A stretch of DNA of 57,010 bases from UBA10908 sp964608965 (GTDB lineage Bacteria > Bacillota > Clostridia > Peptostreptococcales > Anaerovoracaceae), in the NCBI GenBank assembly GCA_964608965.1, contig CAZSPZ010000010.1, forward strand, positions 1 through 57,010. The letters are read 5' to 3'. The translations under genes and the position numbers were made by a program. Below, piece after piece: positions 8,040 through 16,072 of this stretch. The notes below the pieces were generated by a model, which did not search any database, had not been told where the DNA came from, and saw only the letters and a program-made list of their open reading frames with translations. The first letter of the stretch is position 1. The number at the start of each line of letters is the position of its first letter.

Positions 8040-8858
8040 ATGAAAATCATAGGCCTTTCAGGTAAAAGCGGAACAGGGAAAAGCTACAATGCCATGGAAC
8101 TCTGCGGAAGGATGCAGATCGATGGTATGATTGACGACGGCCTCCTTATTTTTGAAAACAGGATTGTTGCCGGTATTTCAGCAAAAAAACAACCCACAAA
8201 AATCGGTGCTGTAAAAACCGCTTTGTTTTCCGACAATGCGCACAGCGAAGCCGTCAAAAAAGCCATTAAAAAAATGGAGCCCAAAAGCCTCCTGATTATA
8301 GGAACTTCAGAAAAAATGATCAGGCAAATTGCAGAAAGACTTGAGCTTCCGATGCCCTCTCGAATGGTATATATAGAGGACATTACAACCCTGGATCAAA
8401 GAATCAAAGCCAGAAAGCTTCGGGCCGAAACGGGAACACATGTTATTCCCGCGCCTACATTTCAGGTAAAAAGACAATTCTCGGGTTATTTTTTGGACCC
8501 CATGAAAAGGCTTCGCGGCGGTGCGGGCAGCGATCGCACCATCACGACCGAAAAAACAGTGGTTCGTCCTACGTACAGTTATCTGGGAAATTACGAAATC
8601 TCAAATAAAGTAATCACCGATATCGTCCATCATGTCGCCAACATAAACGGAAACGTAGCCAGTGTACTCTGGGTGACGTCCAATAACAACGCCGAATCAG
8701 GCTTATATGTGCGAATCATTCTGCAACTTAATTATGGCGCAAAGATTCGAAAGGCTGCGGCTGCGATACAGAAAAGCGTTTACGATACTATCGGACATAT
8801 GACGGCCTTTAACGTGCAATCTGTAGATGTGGAAGTCAGGGGATTAAAGAGGAAATAG
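8040..8858 (+). CDS. P-loop NTPase fused to an Asp23/Gls24-like domain
   Basis: A 272-residue protein of two parts. Residues 1 to about 150 look like a kinase-type P-loop domain: Walker A GKSGTGKS is at 8-15, with hydrophobic strands such as SLLIIGTS near residue 82. Residues about 178-272 match the Asp23/Gls24 (alkaline shock) family, with VITDIVHHVANINGNVASV and LNYGAKIRKAAAAIQKSV. Between them is a basic linker. Asp23 domains occur in envelope stress and membrane-anchoring proteins of Firmicutes. What a nucleotide-binding partner does here is unknown. No signal peptide or membrane segment is seen. It lies directly before the heat-shock operon, which has its own promoter. Confidence 0.8.
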   Translation: MKIIGLSGKSGTGKSYNAMELCGRMQIDGMIDDGLLIFENRIVAGISAKKQPTKIGAVKTALFSDNAHSEAVKKAIKKMEPKSLLIIGTSEKMIRQIAERLELPMPSRMVYIEDITTLDQRIKARKLRAETGTHVIPAPTFQVKRQFSGYFLDPMKRLRGGAGSDRTITTEKTVVRPTYSYLGNYEISNKVITDIVHHVANINGNVASVLWVTSNNNAESGLYVRIILQLNYGAKIRKAAAAIQKSVYDTIGHMTAFNVQSVDVEVRGLKRK

Positions 8859-8904
8859 GAAGTACGGCATTATTCTAAAAGTCATAAAATTTTTTGAATA
8901 GGTA

Positions 8905-8963
8905 TTGACTTTAGAAAGCGTGTCGGTATAATTATGTTAGCACTCAAAGATAGTGAGTGCTAA
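8905..8963 (+). promoter_or_regulatory. groESL promoter with CIRCE operator
   Basis: TTGACT (8905-8910), 16-bp spacer, TATAAT (8927-8932), then a perfect CIRCE element TTAGCACTC-N9-GAGTGCTAA (8937-8945, 8955-8963). HrcA is the known CIRCE repressor; hrcA is not in this window. Confidence 0.97.
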
Positions 8964-9016
8964 CAATTTGTTTTAAGTGACAATGATATATATGTCAGCG
9001 AAAGGAGATCTTATTT

Positions 9017-9301
9017 ATGAACATTAAACCTTTGGGGGACAGAGTTCTCATTAAGAGGCTGGAAGCAGAAGAGAAGACAAAGAGCGGTATCGTTCTTCCC
9101 GGCACGGCAAAAGAGCAGCCGCAGATGGCCGAAGTGATGGCAGTAGGCCCCGGCGGAGTTGTGGACGGCAAAGAAATCAAAATGGAAGTAAAAGCCGGCG
9201 ACAAAGTAATTTTCTCAAAATATGCGGGAACGGATATCAAAGTGGACGGAGAGGAATTTATGCTTCTTTCTCAGAAGGATATTCTGGCAATAGTACAGTA
9301 A
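9017..9301 (+). CDS. groES: Co-chaperonin GroES
   Basis: A 94-residue protein beginning MNIKPLGDRVLIKR, with the mobile loop region around TKSGIVLPGTAKEQPQ that contacts GroEL. It forms the heptameric lid of the chaperonin. An AAGGAGAT site precedes the ATG. It is the first gene of the CIRCE-controlled operon, with groEL 27 bases downstream. Confidence 0.98.
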   Translation: MNIKPLGDRVLIKRLEAEEKTKSGIVLPGTAKEQPQMAEVMAVGPGGVVDGKEIKMEVKAGDKVIFSKYAGTDIKVDGEEFMLLSQKDILAIVQ

Positions 9302-9328
9302 TAAAAGGGATAGAAAGGGTGAAATACA

Positions 9329-10963
9329 ATGGCAAAACAAATTCAATTCGGCGAGGAAGCAAGAAGAAAATTGCAATCAGGCGTTGATCAACTTGCTAAC
9401 ACGGTAAAGATAACATTGGGACCTAAAGGCAGAAACGTTCTGCTCGAGAAAAAATATGGCTCCCCTATGATTACAAACGACGGCGTAACCATTGCACGGG
9501 AAATCGAGCTGGAAGACGCATATGAAAACATGGGCGCACAAATTGTCAAGGAAGTGGCTTCCAAAACAAACGATGTAGCCGGAGACGGTACAACTACAGC
9601 TACTCTTTTGGCACAGACCATCATAAGAGAAGGCTTTAAAAACGTCGCTGCAGGCGCAAACCCCATGATATTAAAAAGAGGTATCCAAGGCGCTGTCGAT
9701 GTTGCTGTTGCCGAAATCAAGGGAATATCTCACAAAGTTGAAAGCAAGGAAGCGATTGCACAGGTTGCATCTGTTTCTGCAGGCGACGATGAAATCGGCC
9801 AACTGATTGCAGAGGCCATGGAAAAGGTCGGTAACGAAGGCGTTATCACCGTAGAGGAATCCAAGTCCATGGGCACGACGCTGGAAGTTGTCGAAGGTAT
9901 GCAGTTTGACAGGGGCTATTTGTCGGCATACATGGTGAACGACACGGAAAAAATGGAAGCTGTCGTGAGCAACCCGTACATATTGATTACCGATAAGAAA
10001 ATCACGAACATCCAGGAAATCCTTCCTATTCTTGAGCAGATTGTACAGCAGGGCAAAAAGCTGGTCATCATTGCAGAGGATGTCGAAGGAGAAGCTCTGG
10101 CAACGTTAGTTGTAAATAAATTGAGAGGGACTTTCGACTGTGTGGCAGTAAAAGCTCCGGGCTTTGGCGACAGAAGAAAAGAAATGCTCAAGGATATCGC
10201 TATTCTTACCGGCGGTGCTGTCATCAGCGAAGAATTAGGCTATGAGCTTAAGGACGCGACTCTTGAAATGCTGGGTTCAGCGAATACCGTTAAAGTGAAC
10301 AAGGAAAATACCGTTATTGTTGACGGTGCAGGAATCCCCGAAGAAATCGAAGCCAGAGTGAGCCAAATTAAGGCTCAGATCGAAGAGGTCACTTCTGATT
10401 TCGACAAAGAAAAACTTCAGGAAAGACTGGCCAAACTCTCCGGTGGTGTTGCTGTTATTCAAGTTGGCGCCGCAACAGAGACGGAACTAAAAGAAAAGAA
10501 GCTGAGAATCGAAGATGCTCTGAATGCAACCAGAGCAGCCGTAGAAGAAGGTATTGTTGCCGGCGGCGGCGTCGCTTTCATCAATGTTCTTCCTGCTGTC
10601 AGAAAATACGCGGATACATTGCTTGGCGATCTTAAGACAGGCGCAGAGATTATTCTCAGAGCCCTGGAAGAACCGGTCAGGCAGATTGCCGAAAACGCAG
10701 GCTTCGAAGGTTCGGTCGTTGTTGCGGAAGTAAAGAAGAGCGAACCGGGCGTTGGCTTTAACGCTACGACTGAGCAGTACGAAAATATGATGAAGTCAGG
10801 TATTGTTGACCCGACAAAAGTTACAAGATCCGCACTTCAAAACGCTGCATCCGCTTCCGCACTTCTGCTTACAACAGAGGCCGGAGTTGTTGAAATCAAA
10901 TCAGACGAACCGGCAATGCCACCTATGGGCGGCGGCATGGGCGGCGGAATGGGTATGATGTAA
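9329..10963 (+). CDS. groEL: Chaperonin GroEL
   Basis: A 544-residue Hsp60 chaperonin of the usual length. The ATP-binding motif GDGTTTATLLA (about residues 85-95), VKAPGFGDRRKEML in the apical-intermediate region, and the Gly-Met-rich tail ending GGGMGGGMGMM are all present. It forms the double heptameric ring that folds cytosolic proteins with GroES. Transcription is expected to be repressed by HrcA at CIRCE. A terminator follows. Confidence 0.98.
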   Translation: MAKQIQFGEEARRKLQSGVDQLANTVKITLGPKGRNVLLEKKYGSPMITNDGVTIAREIELEDAYENMGAQIVKEVASKTNDVAGDGTTTATLLAQTIIREGFKNVAAGANPMILKRGIQGAVDVAVAEIKGISHKVESKEAIAQVASVSAGDDEIGQLIAEAMEKVGNEGVITVEESKSMGTTLEVVEGMQFDRGYLSAYMVNDTEKMEAVVSNPYILITDKKITNIQEILPILEQIVQQGKKLVIIAEDVEGEALATLVVNKLRGTFDCVAVKAPGFGDRRKEMLKDIAILTGGAVISEELGYELKDATLEMLGSANTVKVNKENTVIVDGAGIPEEIEARVSQIKAQIEEVTSDFDKEKLQERLAKLSGGVAVIQVGAATETELKEKKLRIEDALNATRAAVEEGIVAGGGVAFINVLPAVRKYADTLLGDLKTGAEIILRALEEPVRQIAENAGFEGSVVVAEVKKSEPGVGFNATTEQYENMMKSGIVDPTKVTRSALQNAASASALLLTTEAGVVEIKSDEPAMPPMGGGMGGGMGMM

Positions 10964-10992
10964 ACGACTAGGCTCAAGCCGTAAAAATAATG

Positions 10993-11030
10993 AAAAAAGC
11001 GACAGTTCCCAAGAGAATTGTCGCTTTTTT
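10993..11030 (+). terminator. Terminator of groESL
   Basis: AAAAAAGCGACA and TGTCGCTTTTTT arms flank a 15-base loop just after the groEL stop. Confidence 0.85.
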
Positions 11031-11167
11031 AGTGGCTTGGGATTCCTTTTTTCACATTTGTACATTTCGCTTGATAAACCTCAAATTTAAAGTTAAACTC
11101 AAGTTAATCCGCTTAGAGGCGGAGTGTGAAAAGTGAACATTACGCAGTTATAGAGGAGGACAATACT

Positions 11168-12343
11168 ATGGCATTTAAGCAGGCTCAAAGACTAGAAAAA
11201 GTGTATCATTCCCAAATGCGCAAAATTTACGGACTATGTGTTGAAATGAGAAAAAAAGGAGAAAAGGTTGCGGACGTAACATTAGGGCAACCTAATTTCC
11301 CCACGCCGCAATATATAAAAGATGCTTGTAAAAAAGCTTTGGATGACGGGTGGACCGGCTATGCCGATTACACGGGAATCCCTGAGCTAAAAGCGGAAAT
11401 TATCAAGAAAATCAAACGCGACACCGGCCTTGATTACTGCCCGGAAGAGATTTTAGCGACTTCGGGCGTCGCGCAAGGGTGCTTCGTATCGCTCATGGCG
11501 TTTTTAAATCCGGGGGACGAGGTTTTGATACCGGATCCGGTATATTTCATCTATGATAATTGTGCCAGCTTGGCCGGCGCCACCATAAAAAAATACTCTT
11601 TAAAAGAGGAAAATGAATTTCAGGTGGATATCGATGAATTGAAGGGACTTATTACCGAAAAGACAAAGATGATGGTGATTGTATCTCCAAGTAACCCATT
11701 GGGTGCGAGCCTTACCACCGACAACTTGGCGAAAATTGCCGAATTGGCCATTCAACATGATTTAATCGTCGTCACCGACGAAATATACGACATGTTGGTT
11801 TACGATGATGTAAAACCCGTCAGCATTGCCACGTTTCCGGGCATGAGAGATCGTACTATAATCCTGAATGGGTTTTCAAAGTCCTTTGCGATGACAGGTT
11901 GGAGATTGGGCTGGGCGGCTGTTCCCATCGAAATGGTTGATCCTATGGATCGGCTTGCGTTTTATATGACTTCTGGTCCGGCTACATTTGTCATGCATGC
12001 GGCTGCAGCGGCACTCCGCGAGGAAAATGGTTCCTGCGAAGCCATGAGGCAAGAGTTTGACAGAAGGAGAAAGTATTTGGTAGAGGAAATCGGCAGGTTA
12101 AAGAACTTCTCCTGCTTGGCTCCCAAAGGTGCTTTCTATATATTCTTAAATATAAAGAAAACAGGAATGACTTCTTATGATTTCTGTGATTATATGTTTG
12201 AACACTATAGAGTCGCGATGATTGCGGGCAGTATATTCGGATCTAACGGAGAAGGTTTCGCAAGAATTTCTTACGCCGCTTCCGACGAAGTGCTCCAAGA
12301 TGTTATAACCGGACTGAAATTGGCAGATAAAGATTTTAATTGA
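11168..12343 (+). CDS. PLP-dependent class I/II aminotransferase
   Basis: A fold-type I aminotransferase of 391 residues from the ATG at 11168, which has a strong GAGGAGGA site; an in-frame GTG at 11126 is less likely. Key residues are the VTLGQPNFPTP N-terminal arm, SPSNPLGA, Asp204 in TDEIY, the Schiff-base Lys238 in NGFSKSFAMTGWRLGW, and a C-terminal Arg in FARISYA. The family includes aspartate, alanine and aromatic aminotransferases, and the substrate is not evident. The next gene, 21 bases downstream, is an OFA-type MFS transporter. The pair may serve uptake and transamination of one amino or keto acid (inference). Confidence 0.9.
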   Translation: MAFKQAQRLEKVYHSQMRKIYGLCVEMRKKGEKVADVTLGQPNFPTPQYIKDACKKALDDGWTGYADYTGIPELKAEIIKKIKRDTGLDYCPEEILATSGVAQGCFVSLMAFLNPGDEVLIPDPVYFIYDNCASLAGATIKKYSLKEENEFQVDIDELKGLITEKTKMMVIVSPSNPLGASLTTDNLAKIAELAIQHDLIVVTDEIYDMLVYDDVKPVSIATFPGMRDRTIILNGFSKSFAMTGWRLGWAAVPIEMVDPMDRLAFYMTSGPATFVMHAAAAALREENGSCEAMRQEFDRRRKYLVEEIGRLKNFSCLAPKGAFYIFLNIKKTGMTSYDFCDYMFEHYRVAMIAGSIFGSNGEGFARISYAASDEVLQDVITGLKLADKDFN

Positions 12344-12364
12344 AAGGCTTGCAGTGAAGACTAG

Positions 12365-13621
12365 ATGGATTTTAAGAAAAAAAGGTGGATGAGCCTATAT
12401 GCGGGCTTTTTTATAGAATTTCTGGCCGGAAACGGCTATGCATGGAGCGTTTACCAAACGCCGCTGATAGAAAAATATGGATGGACGATTAGCCAGGTAA
12501 CATCTGCTTATACGACATCTTTTATAACCGGAATGTTCCTCTCATTATTTCTGGGCGCAAAGTTAAAGAAAATGTTTAAAACCCGTACGGAAGTTTTCTT
12601 GGGCGCCATATTTTACGGAGGAGCGACGCTTCTGCTTTCTCAAATGAATGGAGACATTTGGCAGCTGTATTTAGTGCAAGGCTTCTTAAACTCTTTAGGC
12701 ATTTGTATGGTATATCCTGTGCTGATCGCTTATTCTCAGGAGATATTTCCCGAGAGACCCGGTTTTGCCGGCGGCGTTATGACCGCAGGATATGGTATCG
12801 GCGCAGTCGTCTGGGCGCCGTTGGCTACCAAAATTTATACGACAACGGGAGATATTTCATTTTCGTTCCTTTATCTCGGCTTTGTATTCTTGATCGGGAT
12901 GGCCGGGTGCGCGTTTTTTCTTAAAGAGCCACCGGAAAATTTCAGGGAACGGATGCTTCAAGAGGCGGGTTCTCTTGTCGGTGGGGGTAAAAAGAAAACG
13001 CGCGCGCTGGTTTATGATATCAATAAGCCTGAGATGGTCAGGACTCCGCTGTTTTACATGTTGATGACTTCCATGATTCTCGGCCTTGCCTGCGGAGGTA
13101 TGATTGTAAACCAAGGTTCACCCATCGTGCAGCTTAAGTTCGACATGGCAGCCACGGCTGCAGCTTCTGTCGTCAGCATCCTTGCTGTCGGCAATACGAT
13201 AGGACGTTTTCTCTGGGGATATGTGTCAGATCGAATCGGCAAAGCGGAGACAACGCGCATCCTCTACGTTGTTCAAGCTTTTTTCATGTTGCTGCTGCTT
13301 GTGTTAGACAACAAGGTGCTGTTTATCATTGCGCTGATGGGAACGACGTTTTGTTATGGAGGACTTGCCTGTATGCTGGCGCCGTTGACGGGAGAATTGT
13401 TCGGAAACAAGAACATCAGCGCGAACTACTCTGTCGCTTATGCAGCGTACGGCCTATCTGCTTTAGTAGGTCCCAACGTGATTGCAAACATTCGCCAGAC
13501 AACAGGAGAATATACCTATGGTTATGTGTTCGCGATCGGCTTTTCCTTTATTGCGTTCGTTGTCACAATGTTCATAATAAAAAAAGCAAACACAATAAGA
13601 CAACAACGCCTCGATCATTAA
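12365..13621 (+). CDS. OFA-type MFS transporter
   Basis: A 418-residue membrane protein with about twelve segments and the MFS pattern of the oxalate/formate antiporter (OFA) group. It begins with a GNGYAWSVYQTPL segment and carries the loop motif WGYVSDRIGKAETTRIL between halves. OFA members exchange small carboxylates, but many are of unknown substrate. The ribosome binding site is weak. It is probably co-transcribed with the aminotransferase just upstream and is followed by a terminator. Confidence 0.88.
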   Translation: MDFKKKRWMSLYAGFFIEFLAGNGYAWSVYQTPLIEKYGWTISQVTSAYTTSFITGMFLSLFLGAKLKKMFKTRTEVFLGAIFYGGATLLLSQMNGDIWQLYLVQGFLNSLGICMVYPVLIAYSQEIFPERPGFAGGVMTAGYGIGAVVWAPLATKIYTTTGDISFSFLYLGFVFLIGMAGCAFFLKEPPENFRERMLQEAGSLVGGGKKKTRALVYDINKPEMVRTPLFYMLMTSMILGLACGGMIVNQGSPIVQLKFDMAATAAASVVSILAVGNTIGRFLWGYVSDRIGKAETTRILYVVQAFFMLLLLVLDNKVLFIIALMGTTFCYGGLACMLAPLTGELFGNKNISANYSVAYAAYGLSALVGPNVIANIRQTTGEYTYGYVFAIGFSFIAFVVTMFIIKKANTIRQQRLDH

Positions 13622-13626
13622 ACGAA

Positions 13627-13655
13627 GGGAGCGCGAAAGCGCTCTCTTTTTTATT
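13627..13655 (+). terminator. Terminator after the MFS transporter
   Basis: GAGCGC-GAAA-GCGCTC hairpin followed by TCTTTTTTATT. Confidence 0.88.
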
Positions 13656-13673
13656 GTTTCTCCGCTTCACCCG

Positions 13674-13702
13674 TTGACCCTTTTGCCGAAAAAAAGTATA
13701 AT
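13674..13702 (+). promoter_or_regulatory. Promoter of the vanY-like/guaB/guaA operon
   Basis: TTGACC (13674-13679), 17-bp spacer, TATAAT (13697-13702), 33 bases before the next start codon. Confidence 0.85.
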
Positions 13703-13735
13703 ACCTCAACACACATTCAATCCGGGGGAATATTA

Positions 13736-14533
13736 ATGGGAACAAAAGAGCGCATTGTATTATTTTTGATCATTATATTAGGATTTTCATTCAGCCTTTT
13801 GATTGGCTGTGCACAGGAAAGCGAACCTGTATCCGCTGCTTTTGCAGATCCTACAGAATTAAAGACTGAAAAAGCACATAACGGGGCCCCTGAAATTGAC
13901 AAGCCATCTTACGATGACACGCAGAGCGCAGAACCCGAAGAAGTGGAGGCGGATATTATGGAAGTCACAGATGATTGGCTCCTTTTAATTAACAAAACAC
14001 ACCCTTTGTCCAAGGACTATGTGCCCACGGATATGATTCATATAAAGTACTGCGTAGGAGATCATGCAGAGTCGATGCGCTATATGAGAGAGGTTCCTGC
14101 AACCCATTTCCATGAAATGATAGAAGCCGCCGCCGCTGCGGGGTACGAGATAGGCATAAGAACTGCCTACAGATCGTACGAGCAGCAATATAATATCTTC
14201 TGGAATTATGTGGCGCAGGATGGGGAAGAAGCCGCCAACAAGTACAGCGCCAGACCGGGACAAAGTGAGCATCAGACAGGCCTTTGCGCCGATGTCACCT
14301 CTCCTTCTGTCGAATATAAATTAACGACGGAGTACGGCGAAACACCCGAAGGCAAGTGGCTCGGTGCCAACGCCCATTACTATGGCTTTATCATTCGCTA
14401 TCCCTTGGGGAAAGAAGATATTACCGGCTATCAATACGAACCATGGCATGTTCGCTATGTGGGAGAGGAAGCCGCAACGGAGATCTTCGAAAATGAGTTA
14501 ACTTTAGAAGAATATTTAGATGCTGATCTTTAG
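13736..14533 (+). CDS. VanY-like D-alanyl-D-alanine carboxypeptidase lipoprotein (M15)
   Basis: A 265-residue protein with a lipoprotein signal peptide (hydrophobic stretch, then LLIGC with Cys25) and an acidic low-complexity linker to about residue 80. The M15B domain has its zinc motifs SEHQTGLCADV and EPWHVRYVG and the RTAYRSYEQQ segment. These enzymes trim the terminal D-Ala of peptidoglycan stems outside the membrane. A role in general wall turnover is more likely than glycopeptide resistance because no van genes are near. guaB follows after 18 bases, so it appears to head the guaBA transcript. Confidence 0.9.
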   Translation: MGTKERIVLFLIIILGFSFSLLIGCAQESEPVSAAFADPTELKTEKAHNGAPEIDKPSYDDTQSAEPEEVEADIMEVTDDWLLLINKTHPLSKDYVPTDMIHIKYCVGDHAESMRYMREVPATHFHEMIEAAAAAGYEIGIRTAYRSYEQQYNIFWNYVAQDGEEAANKYSARPGQSEHQTGLCADVTSPSVEYKLTTEYGETPEGKWLGANAHYYGFIIRYPLGKEDITGYQYEPWHVRYVGEEAATEIFENELTLEEYLDADL

Positions 14534-14551
14534 AACGGAAAGGAGAGAATA

Positions 14552-16060
14552 ATGGCATTATATTATAACGAACCATCCAGAACATTCAGCGAATATCTGC
14601 TGATCCCTGCATATTCGGACGAGAATTGCATACCTGAAAAGGTCAGTTTAAAAACGCCGATTACGAAATTCAGCAAAGGAGAAGAGCCTGACCTTACGAT
14701 GAATATTCCGTTGGTTTCGGCTGTCATGCAGGCGGTATCGGGAGATAGACTTGGTGTTGCTTTGGCAAAGGAAGGCGGAGTATCGTTTATATACGGTTCT
14801 CAGGACATAGCGAGCGAAGCGGCTATGGTTGCGAAAGTCAAAAGCTATAAAGCGGGCTTTGTTACATCCGATTCAAACATTCGTCCGGATCAGACGCTGG
14901 CAGACCTTTTGATACTAAAGGAAAGAACCGGACATTCCACCACTGCGGTTACAGATGACGGCACGTCCGAAGGCAAGGTTGTAGGCCTTGTGACCAGCAG
15001 AGATTACCGCGTAAGCCGCATGTCACCTAACACAAAAATTTCTGAATTTATGACCCCTCTGGAAAAGCTGATTACCGCACGAGAGGGTGTTTCTTTGTCG
15101 GAGGCAAACGACATTCTATGGGATCATAAACTGAATGCGCTTCCCATCCTGGATGATCAAGGTCGTTTTAAATATTTTGTATTCCGCAAGGACTACGATT
15201 CGCATAAAGCTAACCCCATGGAACTTCTGGATGATCAGAAGCGGTTTGTGGTCGGGGCGGGCATCAATACAAGAGACTACACAGAGAGAATTCCCGCATT
15301 AATCGAAGCGGGCGCGGATATCTTATGTATCGACTCTTCCGAAGGCTTTAGCGAATGGCAAAGAAAGACCATCTCATGGATACGCAAAGAATACGGCGAT
15401 AAGGTGAAGGTCGGCGCCGGAAACGTGGTGGACAAGGAAGGGTTCCGATTCCTTGCCGAATCCGGAGCGGATTTTGTAAAAGTCGGCATTGGCGGCGGAT
15501 CGATTTGTATCACAAGAGAAACAAAGGGTATCGGTCGCGGACAGGCTACCGCAATCATAGAAGTCGCCGCAGCTCGCAAAGAGTATTTTGAGAAAACAGG
15601 AATTTATGTTCCGGTTTGTTCAGACGGCGGCATTGTCCATGATTACCACATGACGCTTGCCTTGGCCATGGGCGCGGATTTCCTGATGCTGGGTCGGTAC
15701 TTCTCTCGTTTTGACGAAAGTCCCACAGCCAAGCTGATGGTAAACGGCACTTATGTGAAAGAGTACTGGGGCGAGGGTTCAAACAGGGCACGCAACTGGC
15801 AGCGCTACGACATGGGCGGCGAAGGTAAGTTCCGCTTCGAAGAAGGCGTCGATTCTTATGTACCCTATGCAGGTTCACTTTCCGACGGGGTCCGTCAATC
15901 TCTGGCAAAAGTACGCTCGACAATATGCAATTGCGGAGCACTTACCATACCGGAGTTACAAAATAAAGCTAAACTGACATTAGTATCTGCGACTTCCATT
16001 GTGGAGGGCGGCGCTCACGATGTCATGTTAAAAGATACATCAACGTCTCAAAATCGGTAG
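14552..16060 (+). CDS. guaB: IMP dehydrogenase (Tritrichomonas-like type)
   Basis: A 502-residue enzyme that oxidises IMP to XMP with NAD+, the first step to GMP. Two CBS repeats lie at about residues 105-220 inside the TIM barrel. The catalytic loop GGGSICITRE places the nucleophile at Cys319, and the flap RNWQRYD places the Arg-Tyr pair at 418-419. Both numbers are those used for the Tritrichomonas foetus enzyme, and whole segments such as GVDSYVPYAG and CNCGALTIP also recall it. A strong AAAGGAGAG site precedes the ATG, and guaA follows 12 bases downstream. The subtype claim rests on recalled sequence and needs alignment. Confidence 0.95.
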   Translation: MALYYNEPSRTFSEYLLIPAYSDENCIPEKVSLKTPITKFSKGEEPDLTMNIPLVSAVMQAVSGDRLGVALAKEGGVSFIYGSQDIASEAAMVAKVKSYKAGFVTSDSNIRPDQTLADLLILKERTGHSTTAVTDDGTSEGKVVGLVTSRDYRVSRMSPNTKISEFMTPLEKLITAREGVSLSEANDILWDHKLNALPILDDQGRFKYFVFRKDYDSHKANPMELLDDQKRFVVGAGINTRDYTERIPALIEAGADILCIDSSEGFSEWQRKTISWIRKEYGDKVKVGAGNVVDKEGFRFLAESGADFVKVGIGGGSICITRETKGIGRGQATAIIEVAAARKEYFEKTGIYVPVCSDGGIVHDYHMTLALAMGADFLMLGRYFSRFDESPTAKLMVNGTYVKEYWGEGSNRARNWQRYDMGGEGKFRFEEGVDSYVPYAGSLSDGVRQSLAKVRSTICNCGALTIPELQNKAKLTLVSATSIVEGGAHDVMLKDTSTSQNR

Positions 16061-16072
16061 GAGGAATAAACG

